Shown: positions 14,692 to 23,561 of the stretch, one piece after another | Layout of the letters: each line of letters opens with the position of its first letter | Numbering within the stretch: the stretch's first letter is position 1 | Origin: DAOTYE01 sp034434915 | GTDB lineage: Bacteria; Chloroflexota; Dehalococcoidia; Dehalococcoidales; RBG-16-60-22 | Assembly: GCA_034434915.1 (NCBI GenBank) | Contig: DAOTYE010000030.1 | Span: 1 to 33,102 of the forward strand | Direction of reading: 5' to 3' | Length of the DNA stretch: 33,102 nt | Position numbers and translations under genes: made by a program | Notes under the pieces: model-generated | Database searches by the model: none | What the model saw: only the letters and a program-made list of their open reading frames with translations | Told to the model about the DNA's origin: nothing

Positions 14692-14713
14692 ATGCGGACT
14701 AGCACCGTGTTCC

Positions 14714-15985
14714 TTATTGACTGCTGACAGGTGGCGCGGTCAAAAGGATAATGTTACCGATGGTTACCAGCCCGGCGAACACATACCAGATGTTCTGATA
14801 GCTTCCCCAGATGTCAAAAGCCCATCCCGCCAGCGGCGGACCGGTGATGCTCCCCAGTATCATAAATCCATTGATAAAACCGATGATGGCGCCGAAGTTC
14901 TTCCTGCCAAAATACGCCGCCGGCATGACCGCGCTCATGGTGACATTGCCGCCGTAGCCCAGACCGAAAAGGACCAGAAACGGGACAAGCAACCAGATAC
15001 CCGCGGAGTCAAGAAGCTCAAGGCACAGAGCTCCAGCGGCGAGCATAGAAAAGGTGATGAAGGTTATCTTCTTCTTGCTCATCTTGTCTGAAATCCAGCC
15101 GAAGCCGAAACGCCCGCCCACGCTGATGAGCGGAATCGCCGTCGCCGCCAAGCCTGCTGACGCCCTTCCCATACCGATACTGCTGAGATAGGGCATGACG
15201 TGGGTGATAACAGTGTGGACTGCCATCATGTGCGTCAAAAATCCCGCCGTGATATGCCAGAAGGCGCGACTTTTCAGAGCCTCTCGTGCGGTGAAGCTTT
15301 CGTCTTCTGCTGGCGGGGTAAACCCGTGGCTAAAGGTTGCTGAATTGCGCATCTCACCGTCAGGGAGCAGACCATACTGCTCCGGCCTGTGCCGTAACAG
15401 CAGCACGAGCGGGATACAGATAACTACCATGCCGATTGCCTGTATCACCATAGTCATGCGCCAGCCAAAGACGTCTATAAGCTTCACCACGAGGGGAATA
15501 ACCAGCCCGCTTGAGCCATAGCCGCATATCATGATGCCGGTGGCGATGCCGATTTTGCGGCGGAACCAGTTGGCGACGGTCGCCATGGTCACTGTCGTCG
15601 TCCCGGAGCTGATGCCCACCGCCACCAGGAGATACGCTCCGTAAAACATGCCCAGAGAACTAGTTTTGCTGAGCAGGTATAAGCCCAGGCTGGCAATGGA
15701 GATGCCAATGAACATCAGCCGCCGCGCTCCCCAGCGGTCAACCAGCATACCCATCACCGGCGCGAGGAGACCTATCTCCATGCCGCGCAGTGAGGCGGCA
15801 AAAGAAACCTGGGCATAGCTCCAGCCGAACTCGCTGGCGATGGGCTCAAAGATAGCGGTGAAGCTGAAAAAGACCGAGCCACCAGTGTAGAAAGCAATCA
15901 GAAAACATGCCAGAACAATCCACCAGCCATAGTAGATTCCAGACAGTTTGCCAGGGAGCCGGCTTAAGCGGTCTTTTTTATCCAT
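14714..15985 (-). CDS. MFS transporter, OFA/monocarboxylate-like
   Basis: This 423-aa protein has about 12 membrane helices. The N-terminus KLSGIYYGWWIVLACFLIAF and the helix 2-3 loop (GMLVDRWGARR) match the oxalate/formate antiporter and monocarboxylate branch of MFS. The substrate is not determined. Its start overlaps the lgt stop by 22 bases, so it is translated from the same message as ftsY-lgt. The relative at 22296 shares the same general family features (WxxxR loops, FGWS motif), making two OFA-like paralogues in the window. Confidence 0.85.
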   Translation of the reverse strand: MDKKDRLSRLPGKLSGIYYGWWIVLACFLIAFYTGGSVFFSFTAIFEPIASEFGWSYAQVSFAASLRGMEIGLLAPVMGMLVDRWGARRLMFIGISIASLGLYLLSKTSSLGMFYGAYLLVAVGISSGTTTVTMATVANWFRRKIGIATGIMICGYGSSGLVIPLVVKLIDVFGWRMTMVIQAIGMVVICIPLVLLLRHRPEQYGLLPDGEMRNSATFSHGFTPPAEDESFTAREALKSRAFWHITAGFLTHMMAVHTVITHVMPYLSSIGMGRASAGLAATAIPLISVGGRFGFGWISDKMSKKKITFITFSMLAAGALCLELLDSAGIWLLVPFLVLFGLGYGGNVTMSAVMPAAYFGRKNFGAIIGFINGFMILGSITGPPLAGWAFDIWGSYQNIWYVFAGLVTIGNIILLTAPPVSSQ

Positions 15986-16737
15986 CTGGTCTTTAGCACC
16001 AGCAGGGGTATAGTTATGGCTAACACGATAATGGAGATGACCTGCGCCTGGTGTAAGCCGAAGAGAAATGAGGTGCCCCCGCGCAGAAAGTCAGAGCCAA
16101 GTCTCCACACTGAGTAGAGGCTGAGGTAAATCCAGAACAGGGAGCCATCAGGTCTGAATCTTCCTCTCAGAGCAAATAAAACGCCAAACACAATGAGGTT
16201 GTAGATGAGCTCGTAAAGCTGTGTCGGATGGACGGTAACACCCAGCGGACAGAGGCTGTCAGGATGGGTATAGACAAAGCCCCAGGGGACGGTTGTTTCC
16301 TCGCCGTAACAGCACCCGTTCAGGATACAGCCCACCCTGCCCACCGCCTGCGCCAGTATGATGCCCGGCGCCAGGACATCAGCAAAGTAGCCGAAGTTGA
16401 ACTTGCCGAAGCGACTGTATATCCAGATGCCGATTGCCGCACCCAGCACGGCGCCCCACGCCGTGAGCCCCTCCCCGCCGATTACCTGCCCCGGGTTCTG
16501 CTGGTAGTAAGCCCACTGGTCAATGACGTGGAGCAATCTTGAGAAAATGACGCCGGAGGGAATGCCCACCAGAGCCGCGGTGAATATCATGTCGTTGGTA
16601 ATTTGAGCGCCTTTTTTCACCTGCCACATGGTCCACAGCACCAGGACCAGAATCGCCATCGCCACCATGATGCCATACCATCTGACCTCCACCGGACCGA
16701 TTCTGAACACCACCGGGTCTATGCCGATGGTAATCAT
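15964..16737 (-). CDS. lgt: Prolipoprotein diacylglyceryl transferase
   Basis: This 257-aa inner-membrane enzyme transfers diacylglycerol from phosphatidylglycerol to the lipobox Cys of preprolipoproteins. About seven hydrophobic segments are seen, together with the family signature GRVGCILNGCCYGEET, the HPTQLYELI motif with its catalytic-site His/Tyr, and VRWYGIMVAM at the N-terminus. Length is normal. The ATG overlaps the ftsY stop as ATGA, and its end overlaps the MFS start by 22 bases. The window also encodes a probable substrate, the YajC protein with a lipobox at 26881. Confidence 0.94.
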   Translation of the reverse strand: MITIGIDPVVFRIGPVEVRWYGIMVAMAILVLVLWTMWQVKKGAQITNDMIFTAALVGIPSGVIFSRLLHVIDQWAYYQQNPGQVIGGEGLTAWGAVLGAAIGIWIYSRFGKFNFGYFADVLAPGIILAQAVGRVGCILNGCCYGEETTVPWGFVYTHPDSLCPLGVTVHPTQLYELIYNLIVFGVLFALRGRFRPDGSLFWIYLSLYSVWRLGSDFLRGGTSFLFGLHQAQVISIIVLAITIPLLVLKTRWIKKTA

Positions 16738-17657
16738 GCTACCGCCTCCTTCTCCCGCTCAAAGAGGGCGCTGACAAAGCTCCCGGCATCAAAAGGAGCT
16801 ATGTCAGTCAGCTTTTCCCCGGTGCCGATGTACCTGATGGGGATTTTCAGCTCATCGCAGATTGCGAGGACGATGCCGCCCTTCGCCGTGCTGTCCAGCT
16901 TCGCCAGAAAAATGCCGGTAACGCCCACGGCTTCAGTGAAATACTTTGCCTGGGTCAGACCGTTCTGCCCGGTGTTAGCATCAATGACGAGGATAACCTC
17001 TTGCGGGGCAGTAGCATCAAATTTGCCCGCCACCCGTTTCACCTTTTTCAATTCTTCCATCAGGTTGGTCTTGGTGTGCAGTCTGCCCGCCGTGTCAATG
17101 ATGACCTCGTCCACGCCACGGCTTTTCGCTGCTTGCAGGGCATCATAGACCACCGCGCCGGGGTCTGCGCCCGGCTGGTGAGCAATGACATCAACCCCAA
17201 CCCGCTCTCCCCATCTTTTAAGCTGGTCAATAGCCGCGGCACGGAAGGTATCCGCCGCAACCAGAATTATCTTCTTCCCACCGGTTTTTGACTGGTAAGC
17301 CAGCTTGGCGATGGAGGTCGTCTTGCCGCCGCCGTTCACTCCCACTACCAGCCTGACCATCGGCGGAGAGAAGCCGCTGACAATTCCCTGCTGAGGCACG
17401 TTCAGCATGGCGACCATTTCTGCTTGCAGAATGGCGCGCGCCTGAGCGCCTTCCTTTACCTTATCCTGCTCCACACGTGTCTTAACCTTCTGAATCAGCT
17501 TCTCCGCAGTAGCCATGCCCACATCAGCCATGATGAGCAATTCTTCAAGCTCTGCCCAAACCGTATCATCAATGCTCTTACGGTCAAAAAGCTGAATTGC
17601 CTGCCTGAAGCTGTCCCGACTGCGCCGGAGGGCGTTCTTGATGAGGTTGCCTATCAC
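16734..17657 (-). CDS. ftsY: Signal recognition particle receptor FtsY
   Basis: This 307-aa SRP-receptor GTPase delivers ribosome-nascent chains to the membrane. An N domain (about 1-90) precedes the G domain with G1 GVNGGGKTTSIAKLA, G3 DTAGRLH and G4 AKLDSTAKGG (usual TKLD, with Thr replaced by Ala; the guanine-specific Asp is kept). There is no acidic A-domain, as in many short FtsY proteins. GTG 17657 is preferred because of a nearby AAGGGAG; a GTG at 17711 in frame, 5 bases after the helicase stop, would add 18 residues. The stop overlaps lgt by 4 bases. Confidence 0.94.
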   Translation of the reverse strand: MIGNLIKNALRRSRDSFRQAIQLFDRKSIDDTVWAELEELLIMADVGMATAEKLIQKVKTRVEQDKVKEGAQARAILQAEMVAMLNVPQQGIVSGFSPPMVRLVVGVNGGGKTTSIAKLAYQSKTGGKKIILVAADTFRAAAIDQLKRWGERVGVDVIAHQPGADPGAVVYDALQAAKSRGVDEVIIDTAGRLHTKTNLMEELKKVKRVAGKFDATAPQEVILVIDANTGQNGLTQAKYFTEAVGVTGIFLAKLDSTAKGGIVLAICDELKIPIRYIGTGEKLTDIAPFDAGSFVSALFEREKEAVA

Positions 17658-17716
17658 ATTTTCTCCCTTTGACAATCCATAATAAAGGGGGCTTTCCGCC
17701 CCTCTGGTCACTTATG

Positions 17717-20011
17717 TCAATTCTTGCCGCTGAGCAGAACCTTTTCCAGCAATCGCTGTGCCGCTTTTTTGTCCAGCGGCTTATTGTTGTTGCCGCACTT
17801 GGGTGACTGGATACAGCTCGGGCAACCCTCTTCACACGGGCACTCGGTGATTGTGTTAAAGGTAGCCTGCCACAGTTCCTTTATTATAGCAAAGCCCCTT
17901 TCAGCAATGCCAATGCCACCGGGATAAGCGTCATAGATGAATACCTGTGCCCTGCCGGTATCAGGATGGAGCGGGGTAGAAAGCCCACCAATGTCGTTGC
18001 GGTCGCACAGGGCAAACAGGGGTAAGATGCCAATGGCGGCATGCTCCACCGCATGCAGACCGCCGGCAAAATCAAGCTCTAGTTCGGCAAGCTCATTCTC
18101 GCTCGTTTCAGGCAGGTCAAACCAGAGAGCGATGGTGGAGAAGGTCAGGGGAGGCAGGTCAAGTGGTTCCTCGCCGATAACCTCCTCGGTGAACTGCGCT
18201 TTCTTCTTGAAGCCCACCACCTCTGTGGTTACCTCCACCTCTCCAAGATACACCTTTATGCCGCCAATGCTCTGCTCGCTGAGCACTTTCAGAATGTGCA
18301 GGTCATTGAGCTCTTTGGTCTGAGTATAGTAGTTCACATCGGTAGGTACGGCGTAGGCAGTATGGCTGGTCAAATCAAGTTTAACGATGAGGTAAGACTC
18401 CCCCTGATGAAGATAGATAGCCCCGGGATGGATTTGGAAGAAGGCGACGCTTGCCTCAACCGTTTCCATGAGCGCCCCGCTGGAGGCATCCACCACGGAG
18501 TAGTTCACGTTGGAAATGGAACGGATATTGACTGACTGAGCCGGATAGGTTATTGCCGGTGAGAGATACCACCGCCCGTTGCGTTCCCTGAGCAAGCCCT
18601 GTTCCTCAAGCGCTTTTCTCTCTTGAAGGTAGGCGGTGCTGAAGAACGCTTCATCACTGGCGCTCAGGGGTTTCTCCCATGCCGCACAGAGGAGGTGAGC
18701 GCGCAGGATATACTGATTCTGCGGATTGACCAGCGCGTTCTCCACGTTCCTGCCGAAGAACGCCTCCGGGTGGCGCATGAAATACTGGTCCAGCGGACTA
18801 TCAAAAGCGATAAGAAAGCTCATTGATTCTCCCTGACTGCGCCCGCTCCGTCCCGCCTGTTGCCAGGTGCTGGCAATGCTCCCGGGATACCCGGCAAGCA
18901 CCGTGGCGTCCAGGTCACCAATGTCAATGCCCAGCTCCAGGGCAGTGGTCGCCACCGCTCCCATCAGTTTGCCGCTGAACAGCTCTTTTTCAATCTGGCG
19001 CCTCTGCTCCGGCAGATAGCCCGCGCGGTACGGTTTAATCAATTTTGACCGCGATGGGTTTATCTCCTCCAGGCGCTGTTTTGAATAAACGTAAATCAGC
19101 TCGGTAAGGCGCCGGGTGCGGGCAAACGTGAGTGTCCGCACACCCTGATTCACCAGCTCGGTGAACAGATAGGTAGCTTCGCTATTGGCACTGCGCCGGA
19201 GGCTCTTCGCCGGGTCAATGAGCGGCGGATTCCAGAAGACGAACTCCTTTTTGCCACGGGGAGAGCTGTCATTGTCCACCACCTTGAAGAGCACGCCGGT
19301 GAGGCGCTCCGCATGTTCACCTGGATTGGCAACCGTCGCCGAACAGCAGATAAACTGCGGCTTTGAGCCATAATGCTCGCACAGACGGCGCAGTCGCCGC
19401 AGGACAATAGCTACATGGGAGCCAAACACGCCGCGGTACGCGTGGGCTTCATCAATCACCACGTAGCGCAGATAGCGCAGGAAATTTGACCAGTACCGGT
19501 GATTGGGCAGAATGCCAAGGTGGAGCATGTCCGGGTTGGTGAGGATAAGCCTGGCATGTTTCTTTATCTCCGCTCTTTCTGATTGCGGCGTGTCCCCGTC
19601 AAAGGTAGCCGCCTCGCTTATCTGCAGTAAGGCGGGGCAGAAAAGCTCGCGCAGACTGCGTAGCTGGTCCTGGGCAAGCGCCTTGGTGGGGAAAAGATAG
19701 AGCACGCGATTGTTCTTACTGGCGAGGAGTGCTTCTAATGCGGCGCTGTGATAAATCAGCGATTTGCCGCTGGCGCTGGACGTCGCCACGATGACGTTAT
19801 GCCCTTCGCGCAGGTAATTGATTGCCTGCGCCTGATGGGAATAGAGCCTGGTCAGACCGTGCCAGCCCAGACAGTCCAGCACATCAGGAGGTAACGGTTT
19901 TTCAAGAGAGGCATAGGTAGCTCGGCGGGACGGTAGATGCTCCACATGGACAATCTGATTGGCATAATCAGGCTGAGACCTGAGATAGGCAAGAAACGCA
20001 GTGCTATCCAT
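17717..20011 (-). CDS. MrfA/Hrq1-like DEAD/H helicase with C-terminal Cys cluster
   Basis: This 764-aa superfamily 2 helicase matches the YprA/MrfA and Hrq1 branch, which is linked to repair of interstrand crosslinks. Motifs in order are YSHQAQAI (Q), Walker A TSSASGKS with Lys83, DEAH 187-190, SAT, and QQAGRSGR (VI). The C-terminal MZB (DUF1998) domain has GGIGIAE and four Cys in CPCEEGCPSCIQSPKCGNN (a probable metal site). Length agrees with MrfA (about 750). It starts 1 base after the DUF503 stop and is followed by ftsY. The MrfB exonuclease partner known from Bacillus is not in the window. Confidence 0.88.
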   Translation of the reverse strand: MDSTAFLAYLRSQPDYANQIVHVEHLPSRRATYASLEKPLPPDVLDCLGWHGLTRLYSHQAQAINYLREGHNVIVATSSASGKSLIYHSAALEALLASKNNRVLYLFPTKALAQDQLRSLRELFCPALLQISEAATFDGDTPQSERAEIKKHARLILTNPDMLHLGILPNHRYWSNFLRYLRYVVIDEAHAYRGVFGSHVAIVLRRLRRLCEHYGSKPQFICCSATVANPGEHAERLTGVLFKVVDNDSSPRGKKEFVFWNPPLIDPAKSLRRSANSEATYLFTELVNQGVRTLTFARTRRLTELIYVYSKQRLEEINPSRSKLIKPYRAGYLPEQRRQIEKELFSGKLMGAVATTALELGIDIGDLDATVLAGYPGSIASTWQQAGRSGRSQGESMSFLIAFDSPLDQYFMRHPEAFFGRNVENALVNPQNQYILRAHLLCAAWEKPLSASDEAFFSTAYLQERKALEEQGLLRERNGRWYLSPAITYPAQSVNIRSISNVNYSVVDASSGALMETVEASVAFFQIHPGAIYLHQGESYLIVKLDLTSHTAYAVPTDVNYYTQTKELNDLHILKVLSEQSIGGIKVYLGEVEVTTEVVGFKKKAQFTEEVIGEEPLDLPPLTFSTIALWFDLPETSENELAELELDFAGGLHAVEHAAIGILPLFALCDRNDIGGLSTPLHPDTGRAQVFIYDAYPGGIGIAERGFAIIKELWQATFNTITECPCEEGCPSCIQSPKCGNNNKPLDKKAAQRLLEKVLLSGKN

Positions 20012-20012
20012 G

Positions 20013-20306
20013 CTAGCCTAATGGCAGAATCTCTATATCATAATCCAGCAGTTCAGCTTCAAAACGACTATTGCTGATGAAGTCAACTATTTTTGACAGG
20101 ATTTCATTGGTGTGGCGGCTGTCATTGCTGACACAGCAGATGCCGATGGTGGCGATTTGCCACAGGTCATTATTGTCCACTTCTGCGATAGACACATTGA
20201 ACTTGTTGCGCACACGGGAGAGGATTGAATGAAGCACCTGGCGCTTCCCTTTGAGCGTCACATTTTCCGGCAGGTGAAGATGAACCCGACACACACCAAC
20301 GTTCAT
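20013..20306 (-). CDS. DUF503 (YlxP-like) protein
   Basis: This 97-aa cytoplasmic protein of the DUF503 family (YlxP in Bacillus) shows MNVGVCRVHLHLPENVTLKGKR-type start features, then HSILSRVRNKFNVSIAEVDNNDLWQ and a VSND segment, all characteristic. Family members often lie by rbfA/infB and are suspected ribosome-associated factors; the function is not established. Here it leads an operon with the MrfA-like helicase, ftsY, lgt and an MFS gene. No clear ribosome-binding site is seen before ATG 20306. A promoter is predicted at 20346-20374. Confidence 0.85.
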   Translation of the reverse strand: MNVGVCRVHLHLPENVTLKGKRQVLHSILSRVRNKFNVSIAEVDNNDLWQIATIGICCVSNDSRHTNEILSKIVDFISNSRFEAELLDYDIEILPLG

Positions 20307-20345
20307 GACGGATAAAGAGACCGTACCGTAAAGCCTCTTGATTTA

Positions 20346-20374
20346 ACTGTATCACCCCTGCCAGAGAGTGTCAA
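20346..20374 (-). promoter_or_regulatory. Promoter of the DUF503-helicase-ftsY-lgt-MFS operon
   Basis: On the minus strand, TTGACA (20374-20369), 17 bases, then TACAGT (20351-20346) give a start near 20339. A 7-bp direct repeat GAGTGTC (20366-20372 and 20382-20388) overlaps and flanks the -35 box at a 16-base period. Confidence 0.55.
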
Positions 20375-20406
20375 ACATGGCGAGTGTCTTTTAACCTGCT
20401 CTGAAG

Positions 20407-20436
20407 TTGCCTCAGAATTCATAGATATGTTAAGAT
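20407..20436 (+). promoter_or_regulatory. Promoter of the citrate/homocitrate synthase-like gene
   Basis: TTGCCT (20407-20412), 18 bases, then TAAGAT (20431-20436) give a start near 20443. This start would exclude the upstream ATG at 20438 and supports translation from ATG 20489. Confidence 0.4.
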
Positions 20437-20488
20437 AATGTGTCACCACCACCCAACCGTCCAGAAAACTACCCGAGGAGAAAACAAT

Positions 20489-21727
20489 ATGCCCAAGATT
20501 TATTTTATTGACGTCACCAACCGGGACGGCGTCCAGACAGCCAAGCTCGGCTTGTCAAAGATTGAAAAAACGATGCTCAATATCTATCTCAATGAGATGG
20601 GTGTCTTCCAGTCCGAGTTCGGTTTCCCCACCACCCGCCATGAGACGCACTACCTGAACGCCAATCTTGAGCTGGTCAAAATGGGCGTGCTGAAACCAAT
20701 CAGGCTGGAGGGTTGGATACGGGCGATTGTTGCTGACGTGGAGACCACCTTCAGGCTGGTGCCGGGCATCAAACACCTTAACCTTTCCATTTCCACCTCT
20801 CCTCAGATGCTTGAGGGCAAATTCCAGGGCAGGAAGAAGGCGGAAGACATTATCAAAGACATGACTGACGCCGTTGATGCCGCCAGATACCACGGTGCGG
20901 AGACCGTGGGTGTGAATGCAGAAGATGCCTCCCGGACGGACCTTGAGTTTCTCATCAAGTTTGGGCAAGCGGCTAAGGAGCACGGCGCAGACAGACTCAG
21001 ATATTGCGATACTCTGGGCTATGATAACCCGTTCACCATTTACGAGACGGTCAAGGCAATCGCTGAGAACGTGGGATTACCCATTGAAATCCACTGCCAT
21101 GGCGACCTCGGCATGGCGGTAGCTAACTCCCTTGCCGGGGCGAAAGGCGCTATTGACGGCGGACAGGACGCCTATATCAATACCACCGTCAACGGCATTG
21201 GAGAAAGGGCAGGCAATGCTGACCTGATTGCCACGGTGCTGGCGGTTACGAAATCAAAGGGTTTCGGAGAAAAATATCAGCTGGGCAATAAGATAGACCT
21301 TTCTAAATCATTCAAAATCGCCAAGTTCGCCGAGTACGCCTTTGGTGTTCCCATTCCTATCAACCAGCCCGGCGTAGGCGCAAATGCCTTTGCCCATTCC
21401 TCCGGCATTCACGCTGATGGCGTACTGAAAGACCCGGAAAACTATGAGCTTTACGGCTTTGAAGAGCTCGGCAGAGGTGAGCCACTAAAGGTGGAAACGG
21501 GCAGGGAAATTATTGCCGGGCAGTATAGCGGCATCTCCGGCTTTACCTACCTTATGGGCAAGATGGCAGTAACGTTTTCCAGCCGTGAGGAAGCGAATGA
21601 AGTCCTGGAGCTGGTGCGCTACGCCAACGTAGAAGCTCACAAACCGCTGGTGGAAGACGAACTCCTCTTCATCGCACGCTATCCCAAGATTGCCAAAAAG
21701 CTCCTCACCATGACACCGCTGGAATAA
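20489..21727 (+). CDS. Homocitrate synthase-like protein, probable Re-citrate synthase
   Basis: This 412-aa protein belongs to the HMGL-like/IPMS family that condenses acetyl-CoA with a 2-oxo acid. The N-terminal TIM barrel has FIDVTNRDGVQT at the position of the usual DTTLRDGEQ, the metal-binding EIHCHGDLGMAVAN (HxH) and NGIGERAGNAD. There is no C-terminal LeuA allosteric domain; the end has the SGIHADG lid of homocitrate-type enzymes. Re-citrate synthases of Clostridium kluyveri and Dehalococcoides were annotated as homocitrate synthase, and this protein fits that pattern, which is inference. ATG 20489 follows CGAGGAG. A strong intrinsic terminator follows, so it is probably monocistronic. 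Confidence 0.8.
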   Translation: MPKIYFIDVTNRDGVQTAKLGLSKIEKTMLNIYLNEMGVFQSEFGFPTTRHETHYLNANLELVKMGVLKPIRLEGWIRAIVADVETTFRLVPGIKHLNLSISTSPQMLEGKFQGRKKAEDIIKDMTDAVDAARYHGAETVGVNAEDASRTDLEFLIKFGQAAKEHGADRLRYCDTLGYDNPFTIYETVKAIAENVGLPIEIHCHGDLGMAVANSLAGAKGAIDGGQDAYINTTVNGIGERAGNADLIATVLAVTKSKGFGEKYQLGNKIDLSKSFKIAKFAEYAFGVPIPINQPGVGANAFAHSSGIHADGVLKDPENYELYGFEELGRGEPLKVETGREIIAGQYSGISGFTYLMGKMAVTFSSREEANEVLELVRYANVEAHKPLVEDELLFIARYPKIAKKLLTMTPLE

Positions 21728-21748
21728 ACCAACACCAATCTGAATACT

Positions 21749-21776
21749 GAGGGGGCAAAAGCCCCCTCTTCTTTTT
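21749..21776 (+). terminator. Rho-independent terminator
   Basis: A perfect 8-bp stem GAGGGGGC (21749-21756) / GCCCCCTC (21761-21768) closes an AAAA tetraloop and is followed by TTCTTTTT. It is 22 bases after the synthase stop codon and separates that gene from ybeY. Confidence 0.93.
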
Positions 21777-21835
21777 CTGGAATAGGTTCAGGTTTGATGA
21801 TGCGGTAAATGCTGTGTTATCATGGAGCGTCAGGC

Positions 21836-22306
21836 ATGGAAATCAATGTTCTTATTGAAGGCGTCTTTGAAGGATGTCCGACGAAAGACTGGCTGAGAAA
21901 AGAAGCGGAAAAGGTGCTTGCCGCTGAAGGTGTTCAAGACGCCGTTGAGCTCAGCCTGGTGATTACCACCCAAGAGAAAATTCAGGAGCTGAATAAGACC
22001 TACCGGGGCAAGGACAAGCCCACTGACGTCCTGGCGTTTTACCTTGAATCTGGCAAAGACTCCTCATTCATCAGCCCTCCTGATAATGTGCGCCGGCTGG
22101 GTGATGTGATTATCTCTTTCCCACAGGCGGTGACGCAGGCAAAAGAGCACCAGCATTCAATCAAAAAAGAGCTTACTATCCTTATTATTCACGGGATTCT
22201 GCATCTTCTCGGCTACGATCATGAAAACCGCGCTGATAAAGGCAAAATGAGAGCCAGAGAAGAGGCAATCCTGGCAGAACTGACTGGAATGATAGATGCC
22301 CGGTAG
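21836..22306 (+). CDS. ybeY: Endoribonuclease YbeY
   Basis: This 156-aa metal-dependent ribonuclease acts in 16S rRNA maturation and ribosome quality control. The zinc-binding motif HGILHLLGYDHE (HxxxHxxxxxH) is intact, preceded by the conserved TDVLAFYLE and LGDVIISF segments. ATG 21836 gives the family start (MEINVLIEG); an ATG at 21809 in frame would add nine atypical residues. A GGAG lies 9 bases upstream. The gene follows a strong terminator and overlaps the next gene (MFS) by 11 bases; it is not next to phoH as in many genomes. Confidence 0.93.
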   Translation: MEINVLIEGVFEGCPTKDWLRKEAEKVLAAEGVQDAVELSLVITTQEKIQELNKTYRGKDKPTDVLAFYLESGKDSSFISPPDNVRRLGDVIISFPQAVTQAKEHQHSIKKELTILIIHGILHLLGYDHENRADKGKMRAREEAILAELTGMIDAR

Positions 22307-23561
22307 CAGACTCTCGCCGCAGTCCCCTTCCTATCGCTGGGTCATCGTTGTGGTGGCGGCATTCTCTCTGCTCAATGTTTACGGCATCAGGCATTCCTTT
22401 TCTGCTTTCTTTCCGCCGATACTGGCGGAGTTCGGCTGGAGCCGCGGTGCCACGGCACTCATGTTCTCGCTCAATATTCTGCTTTACGGCTTTTTTGCGC
22501 CAATCGCCGGCAGTCTGGCTGACCGGTGGCACCCCAAACGGCTGATTCTGCTGGGTATTTTCACCATCACCCTGAGCGCCATCGGTTGTGCCTCGGCAAA
22601 GGAGCTGTGGCATTTCTATGTTCTCTACGGCGTTCTCATGTCTTTAGGCGCCGCCTGCGCCGGGGTGCCAGTGCTCATACCAGCAGTCGCCAACTGGTTC
22701 GCGGAGAGGAGAGGGCTGGCGATTGGTCTCACCTATGCCGGCGGCGGCTCAAGCTTCGCCATGCCCATCTACGCGGGCATCCTTATTGCCAGCATCGGCT
22801 GGCGCTGGACATTCCTGGTGATGGCAGGGAGTATGGCCGCCATCGTCGTCCCCATTATCATGCTCTTTTTCCGCTACCGACCTGACAAGACAGTGTTTGA
22901 GAAACTCCACACTGCCACCACCACAGAAAACAGAAGTCCCTTCGGACACCTTGAGCTTTCCCATATTTTGCGTAACTACCGCCTCTGGTTGCTTGTCCTC
23001 GCGCAGACGACCTATATGGGGTTCGCCAACTACATGGTGGTGGCGCACCAGGTGATTTATTTTGAAGATCTGGGCTATACTGACGTCTTTGCCGCTTACA
23101 TCGCCGGCTTTGCCGGCATCTTCATCGCTCTGGGTGCCCTTTCCGGCTTCCTCGCTGACCGTTTCGGACGGGAGAAATCACTGACGTTAGCCGCCACGCT
23201 TTCCACAATATCTGTTGTCACTCTTCTGCTCCAGAAAGATGCCTCACTTCCGTGGGCACTTTATGTCTATGCCATCAGCTTCGGGCTGGGGATGGGGCTT
23301 ATGGGACCGAGCCTAACCGCCGGCGTCGCCGACCTGTTTCATGGGAGGCACTTCGGCACCATCAACGGGCTGATGCTCTTCGGCATGGGGTTTGGCGGGG
23401 TCATCGGTCCGTGGCTGGGCGGCTATCTCTTTGATATCAGCGGCAGTTACACCGTGCCGTTTGTTATCTGCCTTGTAGCGTATGCCTTTGCCATCGTGAG
23501 CATCTGGACCGCCGCGCCGCGCAAAGCCAAACAACTGGCTGAAAGAAATTCTCTATCTTGA
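22296..23561 (+). CDS. MFS transporter, OFA/monocarboxylate-like
   Basis: This 421-aa protein has about 12 membrane helices, the loop GSLADRWHPKR between helices 2 and 3, and GFLADRFGRE at the same place in the second half. The N-terminal VNxxxRxSFSAFFPPILAEFGWSR-like pattern (seen as YGIRHSFSAFFPPILAEFGW) is typical of the oxalate/formate and monocarboxylate branch. The substrate is unknown. It starts inside ybeY with an 11-base overlap, so translation is coupled, and its 3' end overlaps the convergent PIG-L gene by 9 bases. Confidence 0.85.
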   Translation: MPGSRLSPQSPSYRWVIVVVAAFSLLNVYGIRHSFSAFFPPILAEFGWSRGATALMFSLNILLYGFFAPIAGSLADRWHPKRLILLGIFTITLSAIGCASAKELWHFYVLYGVLMSLGAACAGVPVLIPAVANWFAERRGLAIGLTYAGGGSSFAMPIYAGILIASIGWRWTFLVMAGSMAAIVVPIIMLFFRYRPDKTVFEKLHTATTTENRSPFGHLELSHILRNYRLWLLVLAQTTYMGFANYMVVAHQVIYFEDLGYTDVFAAYIAGFAGIFIALGALSGFLADRFGREKSLTLAATLSTISVVTLLLQKDASLPWALYVYAISFGLGMGLMGPSLTAGVADLFHGRHFGTINGLMLFGMGFGGVIGPWLGGYLFDISGSYTVPFVICLVAYAFAIVSIWTAAPRKAKQLAERNSLS

